Part shown: piece after piece, positions 7,850 through 17,955 of the stretch
Layout of the letters: each line of letters starts with the position of its first letter
Numbering within the stretch: position 1 is the stretch's first letter
Origin: Fibrobacterota bacterium
GTDB taxonomy: Bacteria; Fibrobacterota; Fibrobacteria; UBA11236
DNA length: 64,000 bases
Direction of reading: 5' to 3'
Assembly (NCBI GenBank): GCA_947482115.1
Contig: CANKII010000001.1
Location: 372,001-436,000, forward strand
Made by a program: the position numbers and the translations under genes
The notes under the pieces: model-generated
What the model was told of the DNA's origin: nothing
The model's database searches: none
What the model saw: only the letters and a program-made list of their open reading frames with translations

Positions 7850-10800
7850 TTACGGAGGAGTGATGACGCCTATATTGACCGTGGTTGAGGAAGAGCCACC
7901 GGTGTTTTGAGCCGTGATGGTATAATCCTTTGCCGACGACAAAGCCGTTGGCGTTCCCAGAATGAAGCCCGTGGTTTGATCCAGAATGATTCCGGCTGGC
8001 AATGCGGGAGTGACCGAATAAAGTGTCACAATACCGTGTACCACCGGAGTATTGGGGGGCGAGATGGTGCTGAATATGCCGTAGGTTGGCGCGTCATCTG
8101 CATAGGAAAGATTGGAGGGCGGTCCCACCACAGTGATATTGATTGTGGTTTGGGCTTGTCCGGCGGCGTTGGAACCCGTGACGGTGTAATTCACTGCGAA
8201 GGACTGGCGCGTCGTGGCTGTGCCGGAAATGACACCAGTCACCGAATCCAGAACCAAGCCCGGAGGCAGGGGAGGGCTCACAGTAAAGCGGGAAACCGAT
8301 CCACTGAAAGACGGGTTATTGGGGGTGGCGGCTACTCCAAGCACATAAGTGGTCGGATCATCCACATAGGAAAGATTGGAGGGCGTGGTGATCACACGGA
8401 TGTTGACGGATGCTGCAGTGGAGCCGGCAATATTCGAGGCCACAACGAGATAACCGGTTGCAGCAGAAAGGACGGTGGGGGTACCGGAGATCACCCCGGT
8501 AACTGTATCCATATGCAAACCAGTGGGAAGCGCAGGGCTGATGGAGTAATGCGTTGCAGTGCCGGTAAGAATGGGATTATTGGGGGTGATCGCCACGTTG
8601 AGTCCATAGGTAACCGGTGTGGTGGAATAATGCAGTCCCGTAGGAGTCGCCAGAATCGTAATGCTCATGGCAGCTGAAGTCGAACCCGCCACATTTCTGG
8701 CCGTAAAGGTATAGGAAGCAGCTGCCGAAGCCGCAGTGGGCGTTCCGGAAATAATACCGGTCAAAGTGTCGAGCACAAGTCCGGCGGGAAGCCCGGGATT
8801 TGCAGAATAACTCGTGATGGTTCCCGTAACCGTGGGTGTATCGGGAGTAATGGCGACACTGACTCCATAAGTAAATGTTGAAGCCTTATAGGAAAGGCTG
8901 GTTGGGGGATTGAGTATGGTGATGTGCAGCGTGTCGCTAACCGATCCTGCCACGTTTGTTGCCGTAATGACATAATCCGTTGAAGCTTGTGCCGTGGTGG
9001 GAGTACCAGTGATGATACCGCTGTTCGTGTTTAAAACAAGTCCAGCGGGTAAGGCGGGAACCGAAACATATTGGACTGACGATCCACCCACGGTAGGAGT
9101 GTCCGGAACAATAACCACTGACTTGCCGTAAACCACGGTTCTTTGGGAATAGGCAAGGCTTGTGGGAACCGCAAGCACAGTAATATTGACCGTGGCATTT
9201 GCGGAGCCGGCCGGGTTGTATACCGTAACCGTGTAAGCGGTGGATGCAGAGGACACCGTGGCTGTTCCGGAAATGATTCCGGTTGTCGTATCCAAACCGA
9301 GTCCGGCGGGAAGGGGGGGTGAGATGGAATAATGCGTCGAGGAGCCGACAAGAATCGGGGTGTTGTTGGAGATGGCGACATTGATTCCGTAAACTGCAGT
9401 GGGGGTCGAATAGATGAGACTTTTCGGCGCGGTGTCCTGCACGGCAATATTCACCACGGTGTTCCCCGTTCCGCCAATTCCCGTTGCAATGACCGTATAG
9501 TTGGCTGCCGCGGTGTTTACCGTGGGCTTACCTGAAATAATTCCTTTAATGGTATCCAAGGCGAGACCCGCAGGAAGCAGCGGACTGACTGAATACTTTG
9601 TGACAGGACCGCCAGTGGAATTGATCGAATCAGGGGCGATGAACAAACCCTTAGTCCCTAATATGTTGGGCTGCTTGTATGCAATCGAAGGTGGAGGCGG
9701 AATGGTTGTGAATTTTCTGATTAAAGACCATTCACTGGTTCCTCCCTGATTCTTGGCGTTCACGCGCCAATAATAGGTCGTGCCTGTAGATAAGGATTCG
9801 ACATAGGTCGTCGCTGTAAGCAACGTGGAATCATCATACACAACATTAGCGAAAAGGGAATCAGTAGCGGCTTGCGTCCTGTATGTGTCTTTATATGGAA
9901 TCACACCCCATGCCAGGCTAAGAGATGTCGCAATATTCGTGGCATTTTGAGCTGGGCTGGTTAAAGTGGGGGTGGCTGGAGGGATAAAAACATGTTTATA
10001 AAAATGCGCCAGATGATCTCCACTATTAGAACCCACGGCATAACCCGTAATGGCATCTGTAAAAAACAGCGAATAAATATCAGCAAAATTTGCACCGGTG
10101 GCGGATTGTGCTGTCCAAGTCGTACCGCTATCAACGGTTTTACCCACGCCTGAATAGTATCCCATATAACCCGTACTACGGTTAACGAAGTATATGCTGT
10201 GCGCCTCGTAAATGCTGTAGGGTGGAATTTGTTGAGTCCACAAAGCGCCTCCATTGGAAGTTTTCAGAAGACCACTGTTTCCCAAAGCATAGCCGGTATT
10301 GATATCCAGCATAAACACAACGTTGAACCCTCCCACTCCTACAGGATTTGTTTGCGGATTCCAGGTGGCGCCTCCATCGGTAGTTTTAAAAATTGAGGCA
10401 TTCGTAGTGTTATTCGCAATAGCGCTTCCAACAGCATAGCCGTTGAGTGTATCCACCATTTGAATGGAATGAAGGTAACTCGTAATTCCCGTGCTCAAAG
10501 ACGTCCAATTTGTTCCACCATTGGTCGTCTTTAAAATGGTTCCTAAGTCTCCTGCTGCATAACAGGTGTTAAAAACCGGACAGGAAATAGACCATAAATT
10601 TTGTGTAATACCGCTGGCTTTGGGAACCCAGGAATTTCCAGCATTGGTCGTTTTTAAAATAACTCCGCCAGATCCAAGAGCATATCCATTATTTGCATCC
10701 GTGAAACGCGTATAAAAAAAAGTGTTTGACACCCCGCTGATTTGCGCAGTCCAAGAAGAACCGGAATTCGTGGTTTTGAAGATATAACCGCTATCTCCTA

Positions 10801-10954
10801 CAACATATCCTGTAGTCGCACTTGTAAAATACAGCGAGTAAAAATTCACATCTCCGCTTACGGAAGGAGCCGACACGGGAAGCCACTGTTCCTGGGCTTC
10901 AACCTTGGTCGTCAACACAAACAAAACCGCAATCAACGCCAGATATTTTTTCAC
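7850..10954 (-). CDS. Secreted YCF48-propeller / FN3 / He_PIG multidomain protein
   Basis: 1034 aa with a signal peptide (MKKYLALIAVLFVLTTKVEA). Residues about 20-330 are YCF48/BNR-type repeats of the form IFKTTNSGSSWTAQ...GYVVGDSGY, which should fold as a beta-propeller. Residues about 330-420 look like a fibronectin III domain (TPTLTSPAQNAT...TYYWRVNAKNQGGTSEW). Residues about 425-1034 are seven He_PIG immunoglobulin-like domains, each carrying a form of PALPAGLxLDxxTGxISGTPT. There is no sortase motif or DLxGR tail. It is the smaller paralog of the 2246-aa protein upstream; their last two He_PIG domains match closely (SNLSYADDAPTYG vs SNLSYADDVPTYG). Likely a cell-surface or secreted adhesion protein, by inference. 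Confidence 0.88.
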   Translation of the reverse strand: MKKYLALIAVLFVLTTKVEAQEQWLPVSAPSVSGDVNFYSLYFTSATTGYVVGDSGYIFKTTNSGSSWTAQISGVSNTFFYTRFTDANNGYALGSGGVILKTTNAGNSWVPKASGITQNLWSISCPVFNTCYAAGDLGTILKTTNGGTNWTSLSTGITSYLHSIQMVDTLNGYAVGSAIANNTTNASIFKTTDGGATWNPQTNPVGVGGFNVVFMLDINTGYALGNSGLLKTSNGGALWTQQIPPYSIYEAHSIYFVNRSTGYMGYYSGVGKTVDSGTTWTAQSATGANFADIYSLFFTDAITGYAVGSNSGDHLAHFYKHVFIPPATPTLTSPAQNATNIATSLSLAWGVIPYKDTYRTQAATDSLFANVVYDDSTLLTATTYVESLSTGTTYYWRVNAKNQGGTSEWSLIRKFTTIPPPPSIAYKQPNILGTKGLFIAPDSINSTGGPVTKYSVSPLLPAGLALDTIKGIISGKPTVNTAAANYTVIATGIGGTGNTVVNIAVQDTAPKSLIYSTPTAVYGINVAISNNTPILVGSSTHYSISPPLPAGLGLDTTTGIISGTATVSSASTAYTVTVYNPAGSANATVNITVLAVPTSLAYSQRTVVYGKSVVIVPDTPTVGGSSVQYVSVPALPAGLVLNTNSGIITGTPTTAQASTDYVITATNVAGSVSDTLHITILNPPTSLSYKASTFTYGVSVAITPDTPTVTGTITSYSANPGLPAGLVLDTLTGIISGTPTAASAAASYTFTARNVAGSTSAAMSITILATPTGLHYSTTPVTYGLNVAITPNNPILTGTATHYSISPALPTGLHMDTVTGVISGTPTVLSAATGYLVVASNIAGSTAASVNIRVITTPSNLSYVDDPTTYVLGVAATPNNPSFSGSVSRFTVSPPLPPGLVLDSVTGVISGTATTRQSFAVNYTVTGSNAAGQAQTTINITVVGPPSNLSYADDAPTYGIFSTISPPNTPVVHGIVTLYSVTPALPAGIILDQTTGFILGTPTALSSAKDYTITAQNTGGSSSTTVNIGVITPP

Positions 10955-11103
10955 AGAATCCCCCAGCCCAATAGAACCATTTGTGATGAAATCGAAGAGG
11001 AATTTAGATCAAAAACGGAAATCCTGTGAAAAGCCGTTATTTTTCCCGCCTTCTCCCGTTTTGAACAACAACCACGTTGATAAAACCATGCCCTTTTGGA
11101 GCT

Positions 11104-14100
11104 TTACGGAACATTCACAACGCCGAGAGTAATGGTCGTGGAAGAAGAACCGCCGGGATTGTGGGCGGAAATGGTGTAATCCTTCGATGCAGAGAGAGCC
11201 GTGGGGGTTCCAAGGATATAGCCCGTGGTCTGATCCAAAATGATTCCAGCAGGTAACGACGGAGTAATCGAGTAAAAAGTCACGATGCCTTGAACCGTGG
11301 GAATATCCGGTGGGGAGATAACCCGGTTAAGTCCATAAGTGGGCACATCATCCGCATACGACAAATTCGATGGAGGACCGACGACGCCAATGTTGATGGT
11401 GGTTTGTATTTGTCCCGCTACATTCTTCGCAGTAAGGATGTAATTCACAGAAAAGGATTGCGAACCCGTGGGTGTGCCGGAGATGGATCCATTGCCGGCG
11501 TTCAAAGTTAATCCGGGGGGCAGGGGAGGAACCGAGACGAAACTGGAGACCACACCCGTAATGGACGCTGTGTTTGGAGTAATGGCGATGCCCAAAACAT
11601 AAATCGAGGGATCATCCGCATAGGAGAAGTTGGTGGGAGGATTGAGAACCGTGATGCGCAAGGTGTCAAGGACAAAGCCACCCACATTGCTGGCAATCAC
11701 TACATACGCGGTTAAAGCTTTTGCCACGGTGGAGGTGCCGGAAATAATGCCGCTCACCGAATCGAGTATCAATCCGGGGGGAAGCGCAGGGGATATCGAA
11801 TAACGAGTCACTGTTCCTGTCACCGTAGCCGAATCGTTGGCGATGGTAATGTTTTTTCCATACACTGCCGACTGAAGGGCGTAAGAAAGATTGGTGGGCG
11901 CAGCGAGCACCGTGATGCGCACGGTTTCCGTATCCAACCCCGCAATGTTGCTTGCTGTGACCAGATAATTGGACACGGCGCTTGCAAGAGTGGCGGCTCC
12001 AGAAATCACACCGGTATTCGAATCCAAAGCAAGTCCTGCGGGCAATGCAGGGGACACGGAATAATGGGTCACGGTTCCCGTCACTGCGGGCGTATCGTTC
12101 ACAATGGAAACCGCCACTCCATAAATAGCAGGGTTAGGAGAGTAGGTGAGGTTGGTAGGTGCGGCCAGCACGGTGATATGAAGCGTGTCCGTGACTGATC
12201 CACTGGCATTGCCCGCAGTGATCACATACGCAGCGGAAGTTTGCGCAGCCGTCGGAGCGCCGGAGATGATACCGCTCGACGCATCAAGCGCAAGACCTGC
12301 GGGAAGCACAGGAGACACGGAATACAGCGTCACGGTTCCCGTCACTGCGGGAAGGTTGTTCGCAATGGCGATGTCCTTGCCATATACAGCGGATTGAGCG
12401 GAGTAGGACAGATTCGTGGGTGGCGCGAGCAGCACCGTGATGCTCACCGTTTCCGTATCCGATCCGGCGGGATTGCTTGCCGTGATCAAATAATTCGTCG
12501 CGGCAGCCGCAATGGTGGGAATTCCCGAAATGATTCCTGTGTTGGAATCAAGCAGGAGTCCAGCAGGCAATGCGGGGGACACCGAATAATGTGCGATGAT
12601 TCCGGTGACAGTGGGCGAGTCGTTCACAATGACAACACCGCCGTTGTAGATGACCGGGTTGGCGGAGTAAGTGAGATTCGCCGGCGAACCACTTACAGCG
12701 AAGCTCAGCACGCGGGAGGCACTTGACGCGGCAATGTTGTGCACTGTAACAGTGTAATTCGTCGCTGCATGCAATATTGTCGGAGTTCCCGAAATCACAC
12801 CCGTCGATACGTCCAAACTCAAACCGGCAGGAAGTGAATCCACCGTGTAAGATACCGGCAAATAAGGTGCGGTACCCGTAACCGTGGGATTGTTGGTGGG
12901 AATGGGTGCGTTGACGGCAAACACCGCGCTGTTCGCGGAATACGAAAGCCCGGTGGGAGGATTAATCACCGTGATGTCGAGTGTGTCCTTCACGCTGCCT
13001 GCGGCGTTCGTAGCCGTAATGATATAGCTCGTAGACAAATTTCCCACGGTCGGAGTTCCCGAAATCGTGCCGGTCGCCGCATCAATGTTCAAGCCTGCCG
13101 GAAGCCCGTTTGCCGTATAGGTTACGGGAGTAAACGGCGCAGTCCCCATCAGTATCGCGGTGTTGCTGGAGATCGGAACTCCCACGCCGTACACCGCATT
13201 CCCCGTACCCGTGTACTTGAGAATCTTCCCAAAATTGTCGGCGATCCAGCCATGGTTCACATCCACAAAGGCAAAATCATTCACGACCAGTGAATCGATA
13301 TTTTGAAAGTTCCAGGTGTTCCCACCGTCTGTTGTATGAAGGAGCCCTGTATTGGATTGAGTTTCATTGGAGTACCCAGACATCCAGCCCTCGTTTACAT
13401 TCACAAATGAAACATTAGAAGGGTGGTATTGCGAAGCGTTGCTGACCTGCTCACTCCAGGTCGTCCCTCCATTGGTCGTATGAAGAACAAGCGTTTTACC
13501 GACTCCGTTAGCCTGAAGGTTATACCCAAGAGTCCAACCATTGTTTGCATCCACAAAAGAAACTCGGCTCACAGACGATGAATCGCCGATGGTTTGCGCG
13601 TTCCAGGTTGTCCCGCCATTGGTCGTATGAAGGAGCGTCCCAGTCGGTACATTACCCGCATTCCCATAACCAGCAACCCACCCCTGATTCGCATCCACGA
13701 AAGAAAGGCCAAACATGGACTGGAAAGAGTTCGTGGTTTGGACGCTCCAAGTTACCCCACCATTGGCGGTATGAACGATTGCCCCGTTATTCCCGCAGGC
13801 CCAGCCATGGTTTGCGTCCGCAAAGAAAACGCGACTCAAAAATTGCGATGTGTTGCTGGTTTGGGCATTCCAGGTTATCCCGCCATCGGTTGTATGGTAT
13901 ATGGCGCCCACCTGCCCCACGACCCAACCCTGATTTGCATCCACAAAGGAAATATCAAAAACAAATGTCGGCATGCTTTGGGTTAGGATATTCCAGCTTG
14001 TTCCACCATCGGTAGTGTGAAGGAGCGTCTGGGCTCCAGCAGCCCAACCCTGGTTCACATCTACAAACGAAACGCCCAACATGGATTGGAAAACGTTGCC

Positions 14101-17100
14101 AGCCACTGGTGGAAAGGCCTTGCTGATTTGAACTTTCCAACCGGGCGCCTCATGCGACGGCACGCCAAACGCATGCGCGAGGGCCGCGGGCGGATTCACC
14201 ACCGCAATGTGAAGCGTATCCTTGACCGATCCGCTCAGGTTGCTCGCAGTCACCACATAAGCCGTTGATGTTTGCGCCACCGTCGGCATACCCGAAATGA
14301 TTCCGGTGATCGTGTCGAACACAAGCCCAGCGGAAAGTGCGGGGCTCACGGAATAATGGGTCACCGTTCCCGTCACAGTGGGCGCATTGTTTGCAATCGC
14401 AACATTGATTCCATAAACGGGGGACGGGATCGAATAAGAGAGATTTGTCGGTGGCGCAGGTTGGACGGTGATGCGCACCGTTTCCGTATCCGATCCCGCA
14501 ACGTTGCTTCCTGTGACCAGATAGTTTGACACGACACTTGACATTGTGGGTGTTCCCGAAATTTTTCCGGTAATGGAATCGAGTGCAAGCCCGGTGGGAA
14601 GCACCGGACTCACGGAATAATGGGTCACGGTTCCCGTTACGGTGGGGGCATTTTGGATGATGGCCGCACCGGCAACATAGGTTGCGGGATTACTGGAGTA
14701 AGTGAGGTTCACCGGCGCCGCCAGCACGGCAATGCTGATGACATTGTTGGTGGAACCTGCGAGATTGAAAACCGTGACGGTATAGGTCGCAAGGGACTGC
14801 GGCGCAGTCGGAATTCCGGAGATTATTCCCGTGATCGTGTCGAAGACGAGATCGGTGGGAAGGGCGGGAGAAACGGAATAATGAGTCACCGTTCCCGTGA
14901 CTGTCGGAGCGTTGTTCGCAATGGCGACGCCCACACCGTAAATCGCGGAACCGAGTGCATAGGAAAGGTTGCCAGGAGGAGCCAGCACTGTGATATGCAC
15001 AGTCTCCGTGTCCAAACCGGCCAAGTTTCCCGCCGTGACCAAATAATTTGCCGCGGCGCTTACCACGGTGGGCGTTCCCGAAATAATTCCGGTGTTCGCA
15101 TTCAAAACGAGACCCTCGGGAAGAGCGGGGGATACCGAATACTGCGTGATGGTTCCGGTGACGGAAGGAACATTGTTCGCGATGGCGGCATTCGTTCCGT
15201 ACACGACCGGATTGGAGGAGTAAGTGAGATTGGCGGGCGGGGCCACCACCGTAATATGCAAGGTGGTGGTGATGGAGCCGGCCGAATTGGAAGCGGTCAC
15301 GATATAATTCGTCGAAGATTGGGCAATCGTCGGCGTACCCGAAATAACTCCGGTGGTCGCATCCAGTAAAAGCCCTACGGGCAATGCGGGACTGACGGAA
15401 TAACTGGTTGCAATTCCAACGGTCGCGGGAACGTTGTTCGAAATGGCGATATTCCTGCCATATACTGAGGACGGTGTGGAATAGGAAAGACTGGTCAATT
15501 GAAACGCCACTGCGCTGACGATGGTTCCCTGTCCCCCCACAACCCAACCTTGACTCGCATTCACAAAATAAACGGAGTTCAGGTTATTCGCGCCACTGAA
15601 AAACTGATAGGTCCAGCCGATGCCACCATTGGCGGTTTTAATGATTGTTCCACCGTCACCCGCAACCCATCCGTTGTTCACATCCGCGAAATGAATCGAG
15701 TTGCCAACGTAGTTGTTCTGCGAAATCCAGTTTGCGCCACCATTGGTGGTCTTCAGGATTTTAGAACCCACGGCCCAACCCGTAAGCGTATCGACAAAAT
15801 CAATTCCCAGCAATGGATTAGCCTGGCCGCTTGAATGCCCGCCCCAATTGACGCCGCCATTGCTGGTCTGGAGAATGACACCGTTATTGGGAGCACCTGC
15901 AGCCCAGCCGTGATTCGCGTCCACAAAATCCACCGCGTTGATATTTGTGCTTGTGCCGCTGCTTTGTGCAATCCAGTTGGCGCCGCCATCCGTGGTCTTT
16001 AGGATGACGCCACCCAAACCCACCACCCAGCCCGTGTTCGCATCCGCAAAAGACACGGACTTAAAGTAGGTGCTGCTCCCGGTGATGGATTGATTCATCC
16101 AATTGGCGCCGCCATCACTGGTTTTGAGAATGGTGGCCCCAACCCCAACAGCCCAGCCAGTGCTGGCATTCACAAAATAAACCGAGGTCAAGGTACGAGG
16201 CACCGGCATATCCACAGGTTGCGCCACCCAGTTGCCACCTCCGTTGGTTGTCTTGAGAATGGTGGCGACATCGCCGACGACCCAACCCGTATTCGCATCG
16301 ACAAAATAAACCGAGTACAGGGTATTGGTCGTGCCGCTTGTTTGTGTGGTCAAAAGCAAAGTCGAGGGCAGAGGATATACCGTGATGGTAATATCCGTCG
16401 AGATGGAACCCGCGGCATTGGAACCCGTCACCGTATAAATTGTTTGCGCTGCCGCAGTGGTAGGAGTCCCTGAAATCCATCCCGTATTCGAATCCAACAC
16501 CATTCCCGCCGGAAGCGGAGGATTCACGGAATAGTGCGTGATGGTTCCCGTTACGGCGGGCTTGTAGGTGAGATTCTGGGAGTTGACGTCAACACTGATA
16601 GATGACGTGTACGACAGGCCCTCGGGCGCGGCCACCACCGCGAAATTCAACTGGGTCGTGGCCGCACCAGAGGAATTGACGGCGCTCACGGTATAGGTTG
16701 TTTGTGAGGACACCGTCATGGGTGTTCCGGAAACAATACCCGTCATCGGCTCCAATACGACTCCATCGGGAAGGGCGGGACTCACGGAATAATGCCCGAC
16801 AATTCCGGTAACCATCGGCACATCATTGGCCATGGCCACACCGACGCCCAAGGTGGCTGTGCTTGTGGCATAGGACAGGCCGGTCGGAGTTGCAGGCGGA
16901 GTTATCGTGCTGACGATGACGGGAAGATCCGCGCTGCTATTGTAACCCACCGTCCAAACCGTGCTGGCATCCGCGGATGAAACGGAATAGAGGAAAGCCG
17001 ACTCGCCGCTGGTTTGCGCCACCCAATTGGTTCCGCCATTGGTCGTCTTCAGAATGACACCGGAGGCTCCCGTCGCCCAGCCCGTATTCGCATCCACAAA

Positions 17101-17844
17101 AGAAACCGAAAGCAAGATTTGAGTCGTACCGCTGGTTTGCGCCACCCAATTGGTTCCGCCATTGGTCGTCTTCAGAATTTTACCGCTTTGTCCCACGGCC
17201 CAACCCGTATTTGCATCCGCGAATGAAACCGAATAGAGGAAAGTCGACACGCCGCTGGTTTGCGCCACCCAATTGGTTCCGCCATTGGTCGTCTTCAGAA
17301 TTTTACCGCTTTGTCCCACAACCCAGCCTGTATTCGCATCCACAAATGAAACCGATTGCAACGAAGTTGTGATACCGCTAGTTTGTGCAACCCAATTGGT
17401 TCCGCCATTGGTTGTCTTGAGAAGGGTACCCGCTCCTCCCGCTGCCCAACCCGTGCTTCCATCCACAAAATGAACTGCTTGCAATGCATTCGTAGTGCCA
17501 CTGGTTTGCGCATTCCAATGGGAACCGCCATCACCCGTTGTCAAAATCGAACCGGAAGTGCCAACGATCCAACCCGTATTGGCACTCACAAAATCAACCG
17601 ATACAAGGTGATCAAATTGTAAGCCGCACGTTTGCGTCACCCAACTGATTCCGCCATTGCTCGTCTTCAGGATATAACCACTGTAACCCACGGCCCAGCC
17701 TGTGGTAGTATTCACAAAATCACTCGCGAGCAAGCCGCCGCTGGCAACGGGATTAATGACGTTCCCGGTTTGCGCCGTCCAGGTTTCCGCATGCGATGTC
17801 GGGGCAAAAGCAAGCAACAACAAAAATGTAAGCCACCGTTTCAT
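11104..17844 (-). CDS. Giant secreted protein: three YCF48 propeller blocks alternating with He_PIG arrays
   Basis: 2246 aa with signal peptide MKRWLTFLLLLAFAPTSHA. Approximate order: YCF48 block A (20-315, ILKTTNGGTNWVAQTSG type), two He_PIG domains, YCF48 block B (505-800), five He_PIG domains, YCF48 block C (1240-1545, with the variant LLHTTDGGTSWN), then eight He_PIG domains. That makes 15 He_PIG domains of about 87 residues and three probable propellers. YCF48 is named after a photosystem II assembly factor, but in non-phototrophs such repeats occur in secreted proteins. No C-terminal sorting tail is visible. Near-identical 41-residue units in block A show recent duplication. A surface filament or adhesin is the simplest guess. 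Confidence 0.88.
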   Translation of the reverse strand: MKRWLTFLLLLAFAPTSHAETWTAQTGNVINPVASGGLLASDFVNTTTGWAVGYSGYILKTSNGGISWVTQTCGLQFDHLVSVDFVSANTGWIVGTSGSILTTGDGGSHWNAQTSGTTNALQAVHFVDGSTGWAAGGAGTLLKTTNGGTNWVAQTSGITTSLQSVSFVDANTGWVVGQSGKILKTTNGGTNWVAQTSGVSTFLYSVSFADANTGWAVGQSGKILKTTNGGTNWVAQTSGTTQILLSVSFVDANTGWATGASGVILKTTNGGTNWVAQTSGESAFLYSVSSADASTVWTVGYNSSADLPVIVSTITPPATPTGLSYATSTATLGVGVAMANDVPMVTGIVGHYSVSPALPDGVVLEPMTGIVSGTPMTVSSQTTYTVSAVNSSGAATTQLNFAVVAAPEGLSYTSSISVDVNSQNLTYKPAVTGTITHYSVNPPLPAGMVLDSNTGWISGTPTTAAAQTIYTVTGSNAAGSISTDITITVYPLPSTLLLTTQTSGTTNTLYSVYFVDANTGWVVGDVATILKTTNGGGNWVAQPVDMPVPRTLTSVYFVNASTGWAVGVGATILKTSDGGANWMNQSITGSSTYFKSVSFADANTGWVVGLGGVILKTTDGGANWIAQSSGTSTNINAVDFVDANHGWAAGAPNNGVILQTSNGGVNWGGHSSGQANPLLGIDFVDTLTGWAVGSKILKTTNGGANWISQNNYVGNSIHFADVNNGWVAGDGGTIIKTANGGIGWTYQFFSGANNLNSVYFVNASQGWVVGGQGTIVSAVAFQLTSLSYSTPSSVYGRNIAISNNVPATVGIATSYSVSPALPVGLLLDATTGVISGTPTIAQSSTNYIVTASNSAGSITTTLHITVVAPPANLTYSSNPVVYGTNAAIANNVPSVTGTITQYSVSPALPEGLVLNANTGIISGTPTVVSAAANYLVTAGNLAGLDTETVHITVLAPPGNLSYALGSAIYGVGVAIANNAPTVTGTVTHYSVSPALPTDLVFDTITGIISGIPTAPQSLATYTVTVFNLAGSTNNVISIAVLAAPVNLTYSSNPATYVAGAAIIQNAPTVTGTVTHYSVSPVLPTGLALDSITGKISGTPTMSSVVSNYLVTGSNVAGSDTETVRITVQPAPPTNLSYSIPSPVYGINVAIANNAPTVTGTVTHYSVSPALSAGLVFDTITGIISGMPTVAQTSTAYVVTASNLSGSVKDTLHIAVVNPPAALAHAFGVPSHEAPGWKVQISKAFPPVAGNVFQSMLGVSFVDVNQGWAAGAQTLLHTTDGGTSWNILTQSMPTFVFDISFVDANQGWVVGQVGAIYHTTDGGITWNAQTSNTSQFLSRVFFADANHGWACGNNGAIVHTANGGVTWSVQTTNSFQSMFGLSFVDANQGWVAGYGNAGNVPTGTLLHTTNGGTTWNAQTIGDSSSVSRVSFVDANNGWTLGYNLQANGVGKTLVLHTTNGGTTWSEQVSNASQYHPSNVSFVNVNEGWMSGYSNETQSNTGLLHTTDGGNTWNFQNIDSLVVNDFAFVDVNHGWIADNFGKILKYTGTGNAVYGVGVPISSNTAILMGTAPFTPVTYTANGLPAGLNIDAATGTISGTPTVGNLSTSYIITATNAAGSVKDTLDITVINPPTGLSYSANSAVFAVNAPIPTNNPTVTGTAPYLPVSYTVDSLPAGLSLDVSTGVISGTPTILHAATNYTVTVHNIAASSASRVLSFAVSGSPANLTYSANPVIYNGGVVIVNDSPTVTGIIAHYSVSPALPAGLLLDSNTGIISGIPTIAAAATNYLITASNPAGSDTETVSITVLLAPPTNLSYSAQSAVYGKDIAIANNLPAVTGTVTLYSVSPVLPAGLALDASSGIISGAPTAAQTSAAYVITAGNASGSVTDTLHITVLAAPTNLTYSPNPAIYGVAVSIVNDTPAVTGTVTHYSVSPALPAGLALDSNTGVISGAATLASAVSNYLVTASNIAGLDTETVRITVLAAPTNLSYALQSAVYGKNITIANDSATVTGTVTRYSISPALPPGLILDSVSGIISGTSTVAKALTAYVVIASNVGGFVLDTLRITVLNPPTNFSYADDPSIYVLGIAITPNTASITGVVSSFVSVPPLPPGLTLNAGNGSISGTPTGSQSFSVNYILTAKNVAGQIQTTINIGVVGPPSNLSYADDVPTYGLNRVISPPDIPTVQGIVTFYSITPSLPAGIILDQTTGYILGTPTALSASKDYTISAHNPGGSSSTTITLGVVNVP
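17006..17620 (-). repeat. 123-bp in-frame tandem repeat within the giant protein gene
   Basis: The segment beginning CCGCTGGTTTGCGCC recurs at 17006, 17129 and 17252, and in slightly changed form at 17375 and 17498: five copies with an exact 123-bp period. Each copy encodes one 41-residue YCF48 unit (NGGTNWVAQTSG...DANTGWxVGQSG). The first four are nearly identical at DNA level over long stretches, so copy number is probably unstable and may vary between strains or be mis-assembled from short reads. Confidence 0.9.
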
Positions 17845-17955
17845 CGGGACGCTCCTTCCAACATGTGCGCAATGCGAAAAGAGGGAGGGACCCGATTTTA
17901 AGCAGAACGAATTTACAGAATGTTTTACGCGGCAGAAATAATAGAATGATCCGGA

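Noticed and set aside
14620-15369. Gly/Arg-rich open frame on the plus strand within the giant gene
   Set aside because: Its repetitive character is the mirror of the He_PIG repeats on the minus strand; no ribosome-binding site or independent support.
17006-17620. Regularly spaced repeats that could suggest a CRISPR array
   Set aside because: The 123-bp period is a multiple of three, the repeats are in-frame coding units of YCF48, and there are no short unique spacers or cas genes.
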